Shown here one piece after another: positions 16,290 through 25,984 of a stretch of DNA of 55,429 bases. Within the stretch, counting starts at the first letter, position 1. Each line of letters begins with the position of its first letter. The notes below the pieces were generated by a model. It had not been told where the DNA came from, made no database searches, and was given only the letters and a program-made list of their open reading frames with translations. Source of the DNA: Pedobacter sp. Leaf176 (GTDB lineage Bacteria > Bacteroidota > Bacteroidia > Sphingobacteriales > Sphingobacteriaceae); assembly GCF_001424305.1 (NCBI RefSeq), contig NZ_LMPD01000006.1, forward strand, positions 633,566-688,994, in the 5' to 3' direction. The position numbers and the translations under genes were made by a program.

Positions 16290-17009
16290 TTAATGTTTCA
16301 ACAGATTATCAATTATACCGCCAGTGATTAATACGAGCAAACTAACAACCAGTGTGCCGAGCAAATAGGCAACAAAAACCTTCACATAAGAGGCTATTTT
16401 TTTTCCGTCATAAAACTGACCTATTGCCCATGTTAGGTATATAACCGCTACAATGCCCCCTATTTGTAACGTTTTAATATGCGTTATTCCTTCAATGAAG
16501 CCAAAAATCGCTAGTATCAGCATAGACATGCCAACAACAAAGCAAAGAAGAATGAGCAATTCAAAGATATTGTAATCATACTTTCTGAAAAAAAGTTTCA
16601 TCCAAAGCGCAATAAATATCCCCATTATAATATTTGCATAACCATAATGTGCCTGTATCCATTTAAACATCGCACTGGCGGTAGACTGCAAATTATCGTC
16701 CATGTAATTTATATAGCCATCCTCTAAATGAAAGAAACCGACCACTACAGAATAAAAAAGAGAGGTGAGGATAATAAAGATGATGGGCTTCACTAACCTG
16801 CTTCTATTTTCGGAAAGGTAATTTTTAACGTTTTTGCCCGGATTGGTAATCAATTCTCTTACCGTATACAAAAATCCGCGTTCGAAATGTAGCACATGCT
16901 CTATTTCGTGCATAAGATAATGACCATCTATTCTCTTCATCTTTGAAGGATGGCCACAATCGGGACAGTATTTTGAATTTACCGGGCTATTACAATTTCT
17001 ACAATTCAT
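16290..17009 (-). CDS. DUF3667 family membrane protein
   Basis: A 239-aa protein beginning with a four-cysteine zinc-ribbon (CRNCNSPVNSKYCPDCG, residues 3-19), then an amphipathic stretch with GHYLMHEIEHVLHFERGFLYTVRELITNPG, which is diagnostic of DUF3667. About five membrane segments follow between residues 70 and 235. Function is unknown. It is a single gene, with TACATTTG on the minus strand at 17050-17057 as a possible -7 element. Confidence 0.85.
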   Translation of the reverse strand: MNCRNCNSPVNSKYCPDCGHPSKMKRIDGHYLMHEIEHVLHFERGFLYTVRELITNPGKNVKNYLSENRSRLVKPIIFIILTSLFYSVVVGFFHLEDGYINYMDDNLQSTASAMFKWIQAHYGYANIIMGIFIALWMKLFFRKYDYNIFELLILLCFVVGMSMLILAIFGFIEGITHIKTLQIGGIVAVIYLTWAIGQFYDGKKIASYVKVFVAYLLGTLVVSLLVLITGGIIDNLLKH

Positions 17010-17360
17010 CTGAGTTATTAATTTATTTGGTCGGTGAGTTATCAGCGATCAAATGTAAATATATCATTTAACCGGAAAAAATAACATTGGGAAAATCTCC
17101 ATTTCAACCGAAATATCCTAAGCCATTTTTAATCGGTTAAAAAAACCAGAAACAAAATTATTTATATATCAGAACTTGATAATTCTTACCTTTAAGTCTA
17201 AATTTTAACACAAACTCTAAATCCTAAATTATCCCAGTGAATTTAATTTAAACAGGAAGAGGAGAATGATAAACTTCACGAGTTGCCCATCGACAAATAT
17301 GATATACAGGTCAAGTTTCAAAAATTGTACTTTGTTCGGTTAGTAAAAAAAATAACTCAA
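17010..17360. other. Divergent promoter region
   Basis: About 350 AT-rich bases between DUF3667 (-) and the aspartic protease (+). A TACATTTG box for DUF3667 is at 17050-17057 (minus strand). No clear box is seen for the protease. There is no gene. Confidence 0.4.
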
Positions 17361-18242
17361 ATGATCAATAAACTATTACTTACTGCACTTCTGTTGTCCT
17401 CAGTTAATGTATTTGCACAAAATTTCACACTACAAAGTGACAGTATGACCATGAAAGTTAATGAACAAAATACCATTTACGTTAAAGCTGTATTCAATAA
17501 AATAGACACCCTTACGCTGAATTTTGACACCGGTACAACGGAGCTGGTATTGACCAATGATCTTATGAAGAGCAGGCTTAAAACACTGGTCAAACTCTAT
17601 AACACCCCATACGAACTAAAGCTTGGAAATTCTGTATACAAAACGAAAGTATACGATGCCGAATTAACCGGACACGGTACAGATGGCCGGTTTGGATGGG
17701 ATTTATTTAAGGGCAAGACTGTTGAACTGAATTACGACAGGGAACTGCTGGTGATACATTCCAACCTGCCTGACTATATTAAAGCCGACAAGGGCTTTAG
17801 CAAATCAGACTTGAAGTTTTACCAAGACCTGCTGCTTATCAGCGGCGAAATCAGGCAGGGAGAAACCATAAATAGAGATTTATTCCTTTTTGATACAGGC
17901 TACCAGCGCACCGTCATGTTGGATCAAGACCTGCTAGCCAGCGGTGGATTTCCATCAGAAAAAATGGAGGTCATCAAAAAAGTCATCATGAAGGGCGCAC
18001 AGGGAAATGAAATTCCAGTGATAACATCAACATTACAGGAACTTACAATCGGCGGGTTTCAGTTAAAAAATATACCGGTACAACGAACAACTGCCAATAA
18101 ACCATTGAGAGACAAAAACATCCATATTTTAGGAAACGAGGTACTCAAGCGGTTTAACATTTTTTTAGACCTTCAAGAAAACCAGGTTTACCTCAAGCCC
18201 AATCGCCACTACAAAGATCACTATATCGACAAAAAAAAATAA
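17361..18242 (+). CDS. Exported retropepsin-like aspartic protease with two DTG motifs
   Basis: A 293-aa protein from the ATG at 17361, which places the signal peptide (MINKLLLTALLLSSVNVFAQ) at the N-terminus; the frame reaches a TTG at 17283 that is not needed. Two catalytic-type motifs are seen: D56-T-G in LNFDTGTTELVL and D178-T-G in FLFDTGYQRTVML. Each lies in a retropepsin-like beta lobe, so the single chain may form the two-aspartate active site like pepsin, rather than by dimerisation as retroviral enzymes do. Probably periplasmic. Substrate is unknown, and peptidase activity is not proven for such bacterial proteins. Confidence 0.8.
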   Translation: MINKLLLTALLLSSVNVFAQNFTLQSDSMTMKVNEQNTIYVKAVFNKIDTLTLNFDTGTTELVLTNDLMKSRLKTLVKLYNTPYELKLGNSVYKTKVYDAELTGHGTDGRFGWDLFKGKTVELNYDRELLVIHSNLPDYIKADKGFSKSDLKFYQDLLLISGEIRQGETINRDLFLFDTGYQRTVMLDQDLLASGGFPSEKMEVIKKVIMKGAQGNEIPVITSTLQELTIGGFQLKNIPVQRTTANKPLRDKNIHILGNEVLKRFNIFLDLQENQVYLKPNRHYKDHYIDKKK

Positions 18243-18292
18243 GACAATAGCGAATCCTAGTTAAATACATTTCTATTTAGTTTCTTAATGGA

Positions 18293-19183
18293 TTATTTCC
18301 GGTTTTTTAAAACAGCCGAAGATTTTATCCATCGAATCGCAAAGCTGACAGGATCGGGTGCGCTGGAAACAGCAGTATTATGTCCCAGATCCGGATACAA
18401 CTTATAAACGTAAGGTTTGCCTTGTGCCTTGAGTGTATCGAGGTGTTCTATTGATATGTTTACCGGGACCTGTATATCCCTTCCTCCAAAAATCCATAAT
18501 CCCGGGATGGATAAGCTAGATAATGCAACCCCTGGGTCGGTAGGTTCAAATTTGTATTTATCGGGGTCGCTGCGTATATGTTGTCGGGCTTCCGCTTCTG
18601 TATGGTTATCCCAGAATTTCGTATTCCCCTGGGTAAAAAACTGAAACCGAAGCTGTTCGAGTGTCGAAACCACAGGCCCACTAAATAGCACCATATATTT
18701 AACCTTTTGGTTCCTGAAAGCTGCAAGAGGGATTACCCATCCTGCCTGACTAAAGCCCATAAGACCAATGGGGACCCGTTTAGAAGGCAGGCACTGAAGC
18801 AAGGCATTTAACGCTTCACTTGCATCCGATGCCAATAGATTCAGGTTTGTAGAATCGATGTTGTTTGTTCCGGCTTCAGGCCCCATATAAATACCACCGG
18901 ATTCGCCGACGCCACGTTTATCGTAGGTTATTACCGCAATACCCTGTTGAGCCAATAGTATCGCCATCTTTGTCATACGAGGTTCCTTCCCCGAACCATG
19001 CACGAGTACGATGCCCGCCCTAGGTTTTTTTGGCGTAAAAATGCTTGCTGAAAGGCTAACACCAGCACTTTTCAAGCTGACATTTTTGATCGTATAATCG
19101 AAGGTCCGCACCGCATCAGATGATTTTTGTGCGAAAACATTGCCGCTTATGCAACAGAATAAAATAAATAAATATGGTTTCAT
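18293..19183 (-). CDS. Exported alpha/beta hydrolase
   Basis: A 296-aa protein with a signal peptide (to about residue 18, VFAQ). The alpha/beta hydrolase fold is shown by the oxyanion segment VLVHGSGKEP, the nucleophile elbow GFSQAG, the acid in FGGRDIQVP and the histidine in DLGHN. The strand-helix YDKRGVGESGG is typical of the dienelactone hydrolase/prolyl-oligopeptidase-like S9 group. It is periplasmic, probably an esterase or peptidase of unknown substrate. It converges with the aspartic protease gene, separated by 50 bp. Confidence 0.85.
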   Translation of the reverse strand: MKPYLFILFCCISGNVFAQKSSDAVRTFDYTIKNVSLKSAGVSLSASIFTPKKPRAGIVLVHGSGKEPRMTKMAILLAQQGIAVITYDKRGVGESGGIYMGPEAGTNNIDSTNLNLLASDASEALNALLQCLPSKRVPIGLMGFSQAGWVIPLAAFRNQKVKYMVLFSGPVVSTLEQLRFQFFTQGNTKFWDNHTEAEARQHIRSDPDKYKFEPTDPGVALSSLSIPGLWIFGGRDIQVPVNISIEHLDTLKAQGKPYVYKLYPDLGHNTAVSSAPDPVSFAIRWIKSSAVLKNRK

Positions 19184-19913
19184 AATTCAGATCAATATGC
19201 CATGAATGTCAATTTTTCTTATCAAAATGGAAGATACGTTAAGCGGCGTTTCTTAATTTATAAATGTGACCAGCCGTGCTAGAAATGGGATGAGTGTTCA
19301 AGCAACGCTATAAACACCGGATTTGTTATTACCAATTCGTTGTTTCGATACCAAAGTTACAATGTTGCCTAACGGGCTAAGATAGGTGAACATCGCGCTG
19401 GCAGATTACAACTTCCTGTAGATTAGCTATTGTGCCAAATCAGGGTTATTGTGCGGATACGAACATCATTTGCCCGAAATCGAACAGCAAAAACCTGTTG
19501 GGTTCGCTTAGCTGCCCATAATGCGCTATTAATGTTGGCATGCCGATTGAATTAATGGCCCAGAATAACAAGATAATGTTCAGTCACCACCTGTTGTTGA
19601 TTTACTGGATTTTAAAAAACAAAAAACTCGTTCTTTATTAATTCAACCGGTGTTAACGCCATGTTTCCATAATTTGTTGCTTTATTCATAAGGTAAATGA
19701 TCTCGGGAATTGAAGCTGTAGTTTGCGGTGGCCCTACAATTCTTTTTTCAGACATCAGAATGGTAGGGACGACACCTATTGAAGTAAAAGCCAGTCAAGC
19801 ACATGCTTTATAGACCAATGGCGTCAAAGGTGAAGAACAGACGTGTAATAGTAGTACACGCAGTCAGAAACAGGTATGGAACAGATTTTTTTCTTGAAAT
19901 AAGTAGTTAAAAT
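19184..19913. other. Low-density, probably decayed region
   Basis: About 730 bp with many stops in all frames. The only frame with some protein character is a 47-codon minus-strand ORF at 19612-19755 (starts MSEKRIVGPPQ, ends NEFFVF), with no recognisable family. The stretch may be a gene remnant. Confidence 0.45.
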
Positions 19914-20159
19914 ATGCAGGAAAATAAAGAAAAGAAACCTTGTTGGATAGTCGTTAGAACCAGCCATAACCAGAAGGCTGCTAGTGCAATCGACTTTTTC
20001 CATATCGAGGTGTCCCAAATAAGCAGGCACATTCTTGTCAAATATGAAAATGAGGATCAAGTTTCTGCAATTTGTAGGCTATTAGTTGACTTGAATATCG
20101 ATGTCATGGAAATCTACCTCAGCATAGCAAGCAATTGTAGTATTGATCCTGCTATCTGA
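19914..20159 (+). CDS. Small hypothetical protein
   Basis: An 81-aa protein without signal peptide or membrane segment. The second half (HILVKYENEDQVSAICRLLVDLNIDVMEIYLSI) has the beta-alpha-beta rhythm of a small regulatory or ferredoxin-like domain, so it may be a true gene or the tail of a lost one. I do not recognise the family. It is flanked on both sides by non-coding DNA. Confidence 0.4.
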   Translation: MQENKEKKPCWIVVRTSHNQKAASAIDFFHIEVSQISRHILVKYENEDQVSAICRLLVDLNIDVMEIYLSIASNCSIDPAI

Positions 20160-20466
20160 CCACAGATTGGTCTTATAAACCCTAATATTCCTCATCAAAA
20201 CTATGACATGGACTGCTTGAAGAAATAAAATTTAACGCTATAAACTCAAGCCAATACAGCATCATCATTCTTATCTAACAGATGAAATAGAACCTAACAA
20301 AACCCTGAACAACTTATAAAGATTATTTATAATTTCACCGCATGAGTATTGGTAGTAGATACTATCTTTTATAGCCAACGGTGCTTTCAATAAACTATTG
20401 ATTTGCGTGCACCGGAGGGGTTCAAATAAACTGGTACAAACATCAATTTTACGGCATAACAACCAC
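20160..20466. other. Intergenic, nothing recognised
   Basis: About 300 bp before the nucleotidyltransferase. I see no gene, and no clear hairpin or promoter box. Confidence 0.4.
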
Positions 20467-21027
20467 ATGGATCACGAACAAGAACTGAAAGCGATTCTTT
20501 TTCAAAACGAGGTACTTAAATCCGTTTTTGAAAAGGCTGCAGAATTAAATCTACCTAACTGGTATCTCGGGGCCGGCGCAATCGCCCAAACCGTATGGAA
20601 CTATAAAAATGGCTTCGATTTAGACCATGGCATCAAAGATTATGACCTGGCGTATTTTGATATCGACATTACTGTGGAAAAACAAAACAAGTTTCTAAGA
20701 AAGGCAAAAAAGCTGTTCGGAGGCATACCGGTTGATATCGTGAACGAAGCCAGAGTACACCTCTGGTATAAGGAACAGTTTGGAAAAGACATTACCCCTT
20801 ACACCTCAACAGAATCTGCAATTGATACGTGACCAACAACCGCCACCAGTATCGGAATTACAATGGCAACTGATGAAGCAGTAAAAATATATGCTCCCTA
20901 TGGCCTGGAGGATTTATTTAGCCTTACCGTAAGGGCTAACAAAATCTTAATTTCCAAACCAGTTTATCAGCAAAAGGTCGAAAACTGGATAAAGGTCTGG
21001 CCAAATTTAAATATCATTCCATGGTAA
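20467..21027 (+). pseudogene. Nucleotidyltransferase family gene with in-frame stop
   Basis: Related to the NTP_transf_6 nucleotidyltransferases (PF06042 type). It begins at the ATG at 20467 (MDHEQELKAILF); an earlier in-frame TTG at 20398 is not supported. The family's motifs are visible: PNWYLGAGAIAQTVWN, the acidic loop IKDYDLAYFD, then VDIVNEARVHLWY and TSTESAIDT. At 20830-20832 the frame meets TGA exactly where the family has Trp (IDTWPTTAT), and continues in the same frame for 64 codons (PTTATSIGI..YAPYGLEDLFSLTVRAN..NIIPW) to TAA at 21025. One TGG-to-TGA change explains it. The product would be truncated at 121 aa unless read through. Confidence 0.85.
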
Positions 21028-21306
21028 GGCAGGCTTAAGGAGCACAAAGAACACATCGTGGGAGAAAGTAAATAAGACCTCATAATGGCTATTAAGTTCG
21101 GGAGGGATCTCTATTGCTGGCGATAAGTTAAAAAATCATCTTCTTATAAATCAAAAATGATGGAAGGCACCGATTCATAAATGTATCCCTATCACGGGGA
21201 TAATTCAATATTTAAAACCAGTGGAATCGATAGGTCATTTTTTTTTTTGTAACTAAAAAAGGATGCCCGCTTAAGGGCATCCTACCATAACCAATCCTAG
21301 ACTATT
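21028..21306. other. Intergenic with SusD terminator
   Basis: This gap follows the broken nucleotidyltransferase gene. It contains the minus-strand terminator of the SusC/SusD operon at 21255-21282 and otherwise shows no gene. Confidence 0.5.
21255..21282 (-). terminator. Rho-independent terminator of the susC/susD operon
   Basis: Perfect 8-bp stem GGATGCCC/GGGCATCC (21261-21268 with 21275-21282), a 6-nt loop, and on the minus strand a run of six T (21255-21260). It lies 25 bp after the SusD stop. Confidence 0.85.
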
Positions 21307-22704
21307 CTAATTCACATCCCACCATAACCTATCGGTCAGTTTAGCTTTTTGTTGTGGTTGAGGGTTTGCGGTAATTTCTGTATTGGGGTAAAGCACCCTT
21401 CTTGGGATTTCAGAAAGTGCGTTTTTAACTTTTACCAGCGCCGGAAATCCGGTACGGCGCCAATCTGTATAGTTTTCCGGGTTAAGGAAATTGGATACCG
21501 ACTTTTCTTCCATAATCAATCGCAACGCATTGGCCGCTGTTAGCGTCCCCCTGGAAGCCAGGTAGGCATTCGCATCTGCAGTACCTACGCCCACCTTTGC
21601 CATGTGCTGTCTTACCCCTTCCTGGTAGAAAGGTTGTGCCGCAGCAAAACCGGAAGCAACAAGGGTAGCTTCCGCTTTAATAAATAAGGCTTCGGTATAA
21701 TTTACAAGATAATTGTTTGCACCTGCACCTGCATAAAAATCTGAAGGTATGGAATAAGATTCCAAACTACCTATATCTTCCAGTCCAATTTGCCGGCCGT
21801 TATATAAACCGGTTTGTTTGGCCGGGCTAACCATTTTTGATAACCTTGGGTCATTTCTGGTGGTAAAGTTATCAACGAAGGTATTGGCAAGCACAAAAGT
21901 GGTACCGGGTAGAAAGTTTTGCTGCCATGGGTTTTCAGCGCCCGCAGCACCGCTGAAAGCTACTTTAGCATCGTCGCCATTATTCTGCATGCCGTTATTT
22001 AGTGCAGTTAGCGCAAGTTGTGCCTGGGCGGCAGCTGTGTTACCTGGCGCTTTGGATAAATGCATATAATAACGCGCTTTTAAGGTATAGGCAAGCTTCC
22101 TCCATTTTGTCATGTCACCGGCATAAATGTAATCATCGCTTCCTGGGGCCAAACCTGTATTACGTCCGATGTCTGCAATCCCGTCATCCAGTAAAGATTG
22201 AATCTGGACGTAAATTTGTTGCTGACTATCGTAAGATGGGTTGGCCACCTCAACGCCTAAGAACGCTTTACTATAGGGAAGATCGCCCCATGCATCGGTT
22301 GCATAACCCAGTGTATAGGCGGTTAGTATTTTAGCAATGGCGGAGTATTTGGAATTGCCGTTGGCAGCCGCTTTATTCTTTAACAAATTAAGGTTGTTCA
22401 GCGTTCTTACATAAACATTGTTCCAGTCGCCATCCATATCTATGTTGTACATCAGGTAGGTACCGGCATTCGGTGCAACCTGGTTAAGCGCGATAACCTG
22501 CATATATTGCTGCAATACTAAGCTTAAATTCCCGTCACCCGCTGCGTTAATGTTCTGCGAAATCAGCATTTGGATCGGCGGAAGCATTAACGATTCTTTC
22601 ACATCTATGGGCCGGTTGGGATCATCGTTTACATCAATGTATTTCTTGCATCCCGCAAGAACAACCATAAAGGCAAAACCTAAAATAAAATATATCTTTT
22701 TCAT
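21307..22704 (-). CDS. SusD/RagB-like outer-membrane nutrient-binding lipoprotein
   Basis: A 465-aa lipoprotein with signal peptide and lipobox LAGC (Cys19), so it is lipid-anchored at the outer membrane surface. The sequence matches the SusD-like group: YIDVNDDPNRP near the N-terminus, TAYTLGYATDAWGDLPYSKAF, MTKWRKLAYTLKARYYMHLSK, a C-terminal FLNPENYTDWRRTGFP and the end RVLYPNTEITANPQ..DRLWWDVN. The TPR-like helices hold the substrate and the protein acts as lid of the SusC partner, whose gene ends 24 bp upstream. The substrate is not evident: no glycoside hydrolase or peptidase gene is in the operon. A strong terminator follows. Confidence 0.92.
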   Translation of the reverse strand: MKKIYFILGFAFMVVLAGCKKYIDVNDDPNRPIDVKESLMLPPIQMLISQNINAAGDGNLSLVLQQYMQVIALNQVAPNAGTYLMYNIDMDGDWNNVYVRTLNNLNLLKNKAAANGNSKYSAIAKILTAYTLGYATDAWGDLPYSKAFLGVEVANPSYDSQQQIYVQIQSLLDDGIADIGRNTGLAPGSDDYIYAGDMTKWRKLAYTLKARYYMHLSKAPGNTAAAQAQLALTALNNGMQNNGDDAKVAFSGAAGAENPWQQNFLPGTTFVLANTFVDNFTTRNDPRLSKMVSPAKQTGLYNGRQIGLEDIGSLESYSIPSDFYAGAGANNYLVNYTEALFIKAEATLVASGFAAAQPFYQEGVRQHMAKVGVGTADANAYLASRGTLTAANALRLIMEEKSVSNFLNPENYTDWRRTGFPALVKVKNALSEIPRRVLYPNTEITANPQPQQKAKLTDRLWWDVN

Positions 22705-22728
22705 GTTATTCTTTTTTTATTGTAATAC

Positions 22729-25700
22729 CTATAAAGTTAATTTCAAACTAAAGTCGATGGATCTCGAGGTTGGCGTAGAGAAGGAGTAAATCCCCTGCGA
22801 GCCATTCGACGAGCCAAAAGAACTTACTTCAGGATCGCCGCCTGTGAAGTGTGGCGCATAGATCCAAAGGTTTCTTCCTGTTAGCTGAATTCCAAGGCTT
22901 TTAAAAGGTGTTTTCTTTAACCAGTCTGGTTTCACATTATAACCCAGGCTTACATTCCTCAACTTAACATAGGTACCATCCTGAATTACGGATTCGAGCA
23001 CACTATTGGCACGCTGGTAATACGCCTGGCCCGACACAGAAACCGTGTTCGGTTGGCCGGTTGTAGCATTAACGCCATCAACAACACGCGGACCTCTATC
23101 TTCGGTAATTTTAGGTGTTCCGTAGAAATAACCATAACCGTCCACGTTATTCTGGATATCCCCTCCTTTTTTCATATCAAAAGAAAAACTCATTGAAAAC
23201 TGCTTGTATTTAAAGTTATTTACAATGCCAGCCATCCAATCTGGATTTATATCACCCACAATGCCTTGCTCGTCAGCGGCAAAAGGAAGTCCCCCATTAT
23301 CTGTTAACAATTTACCAGCAGCGTTTCTGGCATACCTGGTGCCATAAATTACGCCATAAGGTTGTCCGACAAAAATAAAGGTAAATCCATTACCAACCTG
23401 GTTAAGGTCCTTATAGATGGATAAGACCTTATTTCTGATTCTACTATAATTAAAGGTTAAGTCCCAGCTAAAATTTTCGGTAACAATAGGTTTCGCATTT
23501 AATAATACCTCTATACCCTTATTCTCCATCGATGCCGAGTTCACACTTGTGGAATTGAAACCTGTGGAAGGTGCCATGGCAACCGACGGAATGATCCCGT
23601 TTTTGGTTTTTTTATCAAAATAAGTAACTTCCAGGCCCAGGCGGTTTTTGAAGAAACCTGTTTCCAAACCTACTTCAAATTCATTGATCCGTTCATTCTT
23701 TAAATTGGGATCGCTTAACGTTCCGCTGATCAGGAAGCCTGATTGCCCCTGGTAAGGGAATGTGATGTTCCTGATGGTTTGTGATTCATAGGGCGTTAGC
23801 AAACTGTACGGACCTATACTTGCATTACCAACGGTACTGTATGATACCCTCAGTTTTCCGAAGTTCATCACGTCAGCTAAGCCTTTTGAAAAGAAGTTGG
23901 AGAAAATAAAGCTGGTCGCGGCCGATCCATAAGGATAGAAACGATTATTTTTGGCCAAAACCGAAGTACCATCGTACCTACCCGTTAAGGATAAGATGAT
24001 AAATTTTTTGTAATCGATATTCGATTGCAGGTAAAAACCAATTTTCCTTGTCAGGTAACTCGTTTCCGTAAATTTAACTGTTGAAGCAGAAGCAATATTG
24101 TTAAACCCCGGGATGGTGATGCCCACGCCGTTTGCATAAGCATTTTCATAATAAGTAGAGATGATGTTATTACCTAATAAAGCTTCCACGTTGAAATCAC
24201 CAAAGCTTTTGTTGGCATTAACTATAAAATCGTTGTTGTATTGCCTGAAATTGCTATTACTATTAACAATTCGTCCATTCGGATTGGAAACTGATAACAG
24301 TGATTCCGTGTATTTACCCTGTTCAGTGTAAACATCGGCACCGAATCGTTCGGTAATCGTTAACCAGTCTAATGGTTTATAGTCTGCAGTAAAGGTTGGT
24401 AAGAAGCGATTTACGATAGAAGTTTGACTGATATTTTCTGTTACCCAGTAAGGATTATTCCTGGAGAACCGGTATAAGCGCTGTGTGCCGTCGGCATTTG
24501 TGGCAGGCTGTAAATCGTAAGATACCGGCGCTGAAAAGATGGTCCACACCGGGCTTTCCAGGGCGTAACCCTCCGGCACTTTTTTATTTTTTGTATTTGC
24601 GTAATTCAGGGAAAAAGTAATATTCAAATCTTTTACAACCTGGGTACTAAATTTTCCAAACAGTGTATTTCTATCAAATGATGTAGAGGGAACGGTACCC
24701 TCCTGGGCAAGGTTGGTGTAAGAAAGGAAATAGGAGCTGAAAGCACCGCCACCGTTTAAGCCAATTGTATTGGTATAGGTTTTCCCTGTTTTGAAAAATA
24801 GATCGGACTGGTCATAGACCTTAGCGGCTTGTCCGCCAATTTTCAGCGTATCCATTAAAGCACCCCAGGATGTACTTGTTTTTTGATTTACACCATCAAA
24901 ATAGACTCCGTTAGACCCCAATGAATATTTATTCTGAATCTCTGGCAATAAAGGCTTTTCCATTGAAAAAGACGAGGAAAAGCTTAGTGTGGGCTTTTTA
25001 TTCTGACTGCCTGCTTTAGTTGTAATAATGATAACGCCTTTTGCACCATCCGATCCATATAAAGCCGTTGCAGCTCCGCCTTTCAATACGTTGATGCTTT
25101 CTATAATATTCGGATCCAAATCAGCAATCCGGTTGGTACCTGGGCCGGAGTTTAAATTGCCGGTCTCATCGTTATTCACCGGGATACCATCAATTACCAT
25201 CAAGGCCTCGTTGTTTCCATAAAGCGAATTAGCACCCCTTATAACAATTCTTGATGAACTTCCCGGCGCACCCGATGAACTGGTAATCTGCACACCCGAC
25301 ACTTTACCGGCTAATGCATTTACCAGGTTAGGTTCTTTGGCCTGCGTAATCTGGTCACCTTTTACTTCCTGAGAACTATAGGTTAAATTTCGCTTATCGC
25401 GCTTTACCCCTAGCGCCGTAACCACAATCTCATTCAGGTTTTGCTGATCTTCAGTTAATGTAACCGAAATACTGCTTTGCCCCCTGTTACTAACTTCCAT
25501 TGTTTTATAGCCAATACCGCTAAAAACCAAAGTAGAAGGATTTACATTTTTAATTGAGAAAACACCCTGGCTGTCGGAAGAAACGCCGGTTGATGTACCT
25601 TTTATTTTTACCGATATTCCAGGAATCGGTTTTCCTAGTTCATCTGTAATTTTTCCAGTAATTATTGGTGTCTGGCCATAAACCTGCATAAAACAGAGCA

Positions 25701-25737
25701 TAGCCAGTGTGGATAAAATAATTTTTAGTTTGGTCAT
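22729..25737 (-). CDS. SusC/RagA-family TonB-linked outer-membrane transporter
   Basis: About 1002 aa from the ATG at 25737 (MTKLKIILSTLAMLCFMQVYGQ, a signal peptide); the frame runs further to 25782 without reason to use it. After the signal peptide comes a carboxypeptidase-D-like domain (TPIITGKITDELGKPIPGISVKIKGT, about 23-95), then the TonB box/plug region (NEIVVTALGVKRDKRNLTYSSQEVKG, LVNALAGKVSGVQITSSSG, and the SusC plug motif GANSLYGNNEALMVIDGIPVNN), then the large beta-barrel, ending FSLKLTL. It imports an oligomer or peptide across the outer membrane with the SusD lipoprotein encoded 24 bp downstream. The N-terminal part of the plug is intact. Confidence 0.94.
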   Translation of the reverse strand: MTKLKIILSTLAMLCFMQVYGQTPIITGKITDELGKPIPGISVKIKGTSTGVSSDSQGVFSIKNVNPSTLVFSGIGYKTMEVSNRGQSSISVTLTEDQQNLNEIVVTALGVKRDKRNLTYSSQEVKGDQITQAKEPNLVNALAGKVSGVQITSSSGAPGSSSRIVIRGANSLYGNNEALMVIDGIPVNNDETGNLNSGPGTNRIADLDPNIIESINVLKGGAATALYGSDGAKGVIIITTKAGSQNKKPTLSFSSSFSMEKPLLPEIQNKYSLGSNGVYFDGVNQKTSTSWGALMDTLKIGGQAAKVYDQSDLFFKTGKTYTNTIGLNGGGAFSSYFLSYTNLAQEGTVPSTSFDRNTLFGKFSTQVVKDLNITFSLNYANTKNKKVPEGYALESPVWTIFSAPVSYDLQPATNADGTQRLYRFSRNNPYWVTENISQTSIVNRFLPTFTADYKPLDWLTITERFGADVYTEQGKYTESLLSVSNPNGRIVNSNSNFRQYNNDFIVNANKSFGDFNVEALLGNNIISTYYENAYANGVGITIPGFNNIASASTVKFTETSYLTRKIGFYLQSNIDYKKFIILSLTGRYDGTSVLAKNNRFYPYGSAATSFIFSNFFSKGLADVMNFGKLRVSYSTVGNASIGPYSLLTPYESQTIRNITFPYQGQSGFLISGTLSDPNLKNERINEFEVGLETGFFKNRLGLEVTYFDKKTKNGIIPSVAMAPSTGFNSTSVNSASMENKGIEVLLNAKPIVTENFSWDLTFNYSRIRNKVLSIYKDLNQVGNGFTFIFVGQPYGVIYGTRYARNAAGKLLTDNGGLPFAADEQGIVGDINPDWMAGIVNNFKYKQFSMSFSFDMKKGGDIQNNVDGYGYFYGTPKITEDRGPRVVDGVNATTGQPNTVSVSGQAYYQRANSVLESVIQDGTYVKLRNVSLGYNVKPDWLKKTPFKSLGIQLTGRNLWIYAPHFTGGDPEVSSFGSSNGSQGIYSFSTPTSRSIDFSLKLTL

Positions 25738-25764
25738 TGTATTCAATTTAGTTATTGGTTTAAC

Positions 25765-25772
25765 CAAAGCTA
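25765..25772 (-). promoter_or_regulatory. Candidate -7 promoter element TAGCTTTG for susC
   Basis: TAGCTTTG on the minus strand matches TAnnTTTG, 28 bp before the susC start. TTTG also occurs 14 bp upstream, but a well-spaced -33 box is lacking. Confidence 0.4.
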
Positions 25773-25984
25773 GTCTTATCAAAAACCAAATTTAACATTG
25801 ATATTAACACGTATTAACCACAAATTAACAGGAATGTTACAGATGTTAACGGTACACTATCAGACATTTAAGCCTTTATAAGCTGATAACTGTGCTGAAA
25901 ACGGCCTATTGCCTGCCACAAAGCTGCAAAAACTTATTGAAAATTTTTTTGTTGATGTGTTAAAGAATAAACCGGATAAATATC

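Noticed and set aside
17283..17360. Longer N-terminus for the aspartic protease from a TTG
   Set aside because: The signal peptide starts at the ATG at 17361, so the extra 26 residues would hide it.
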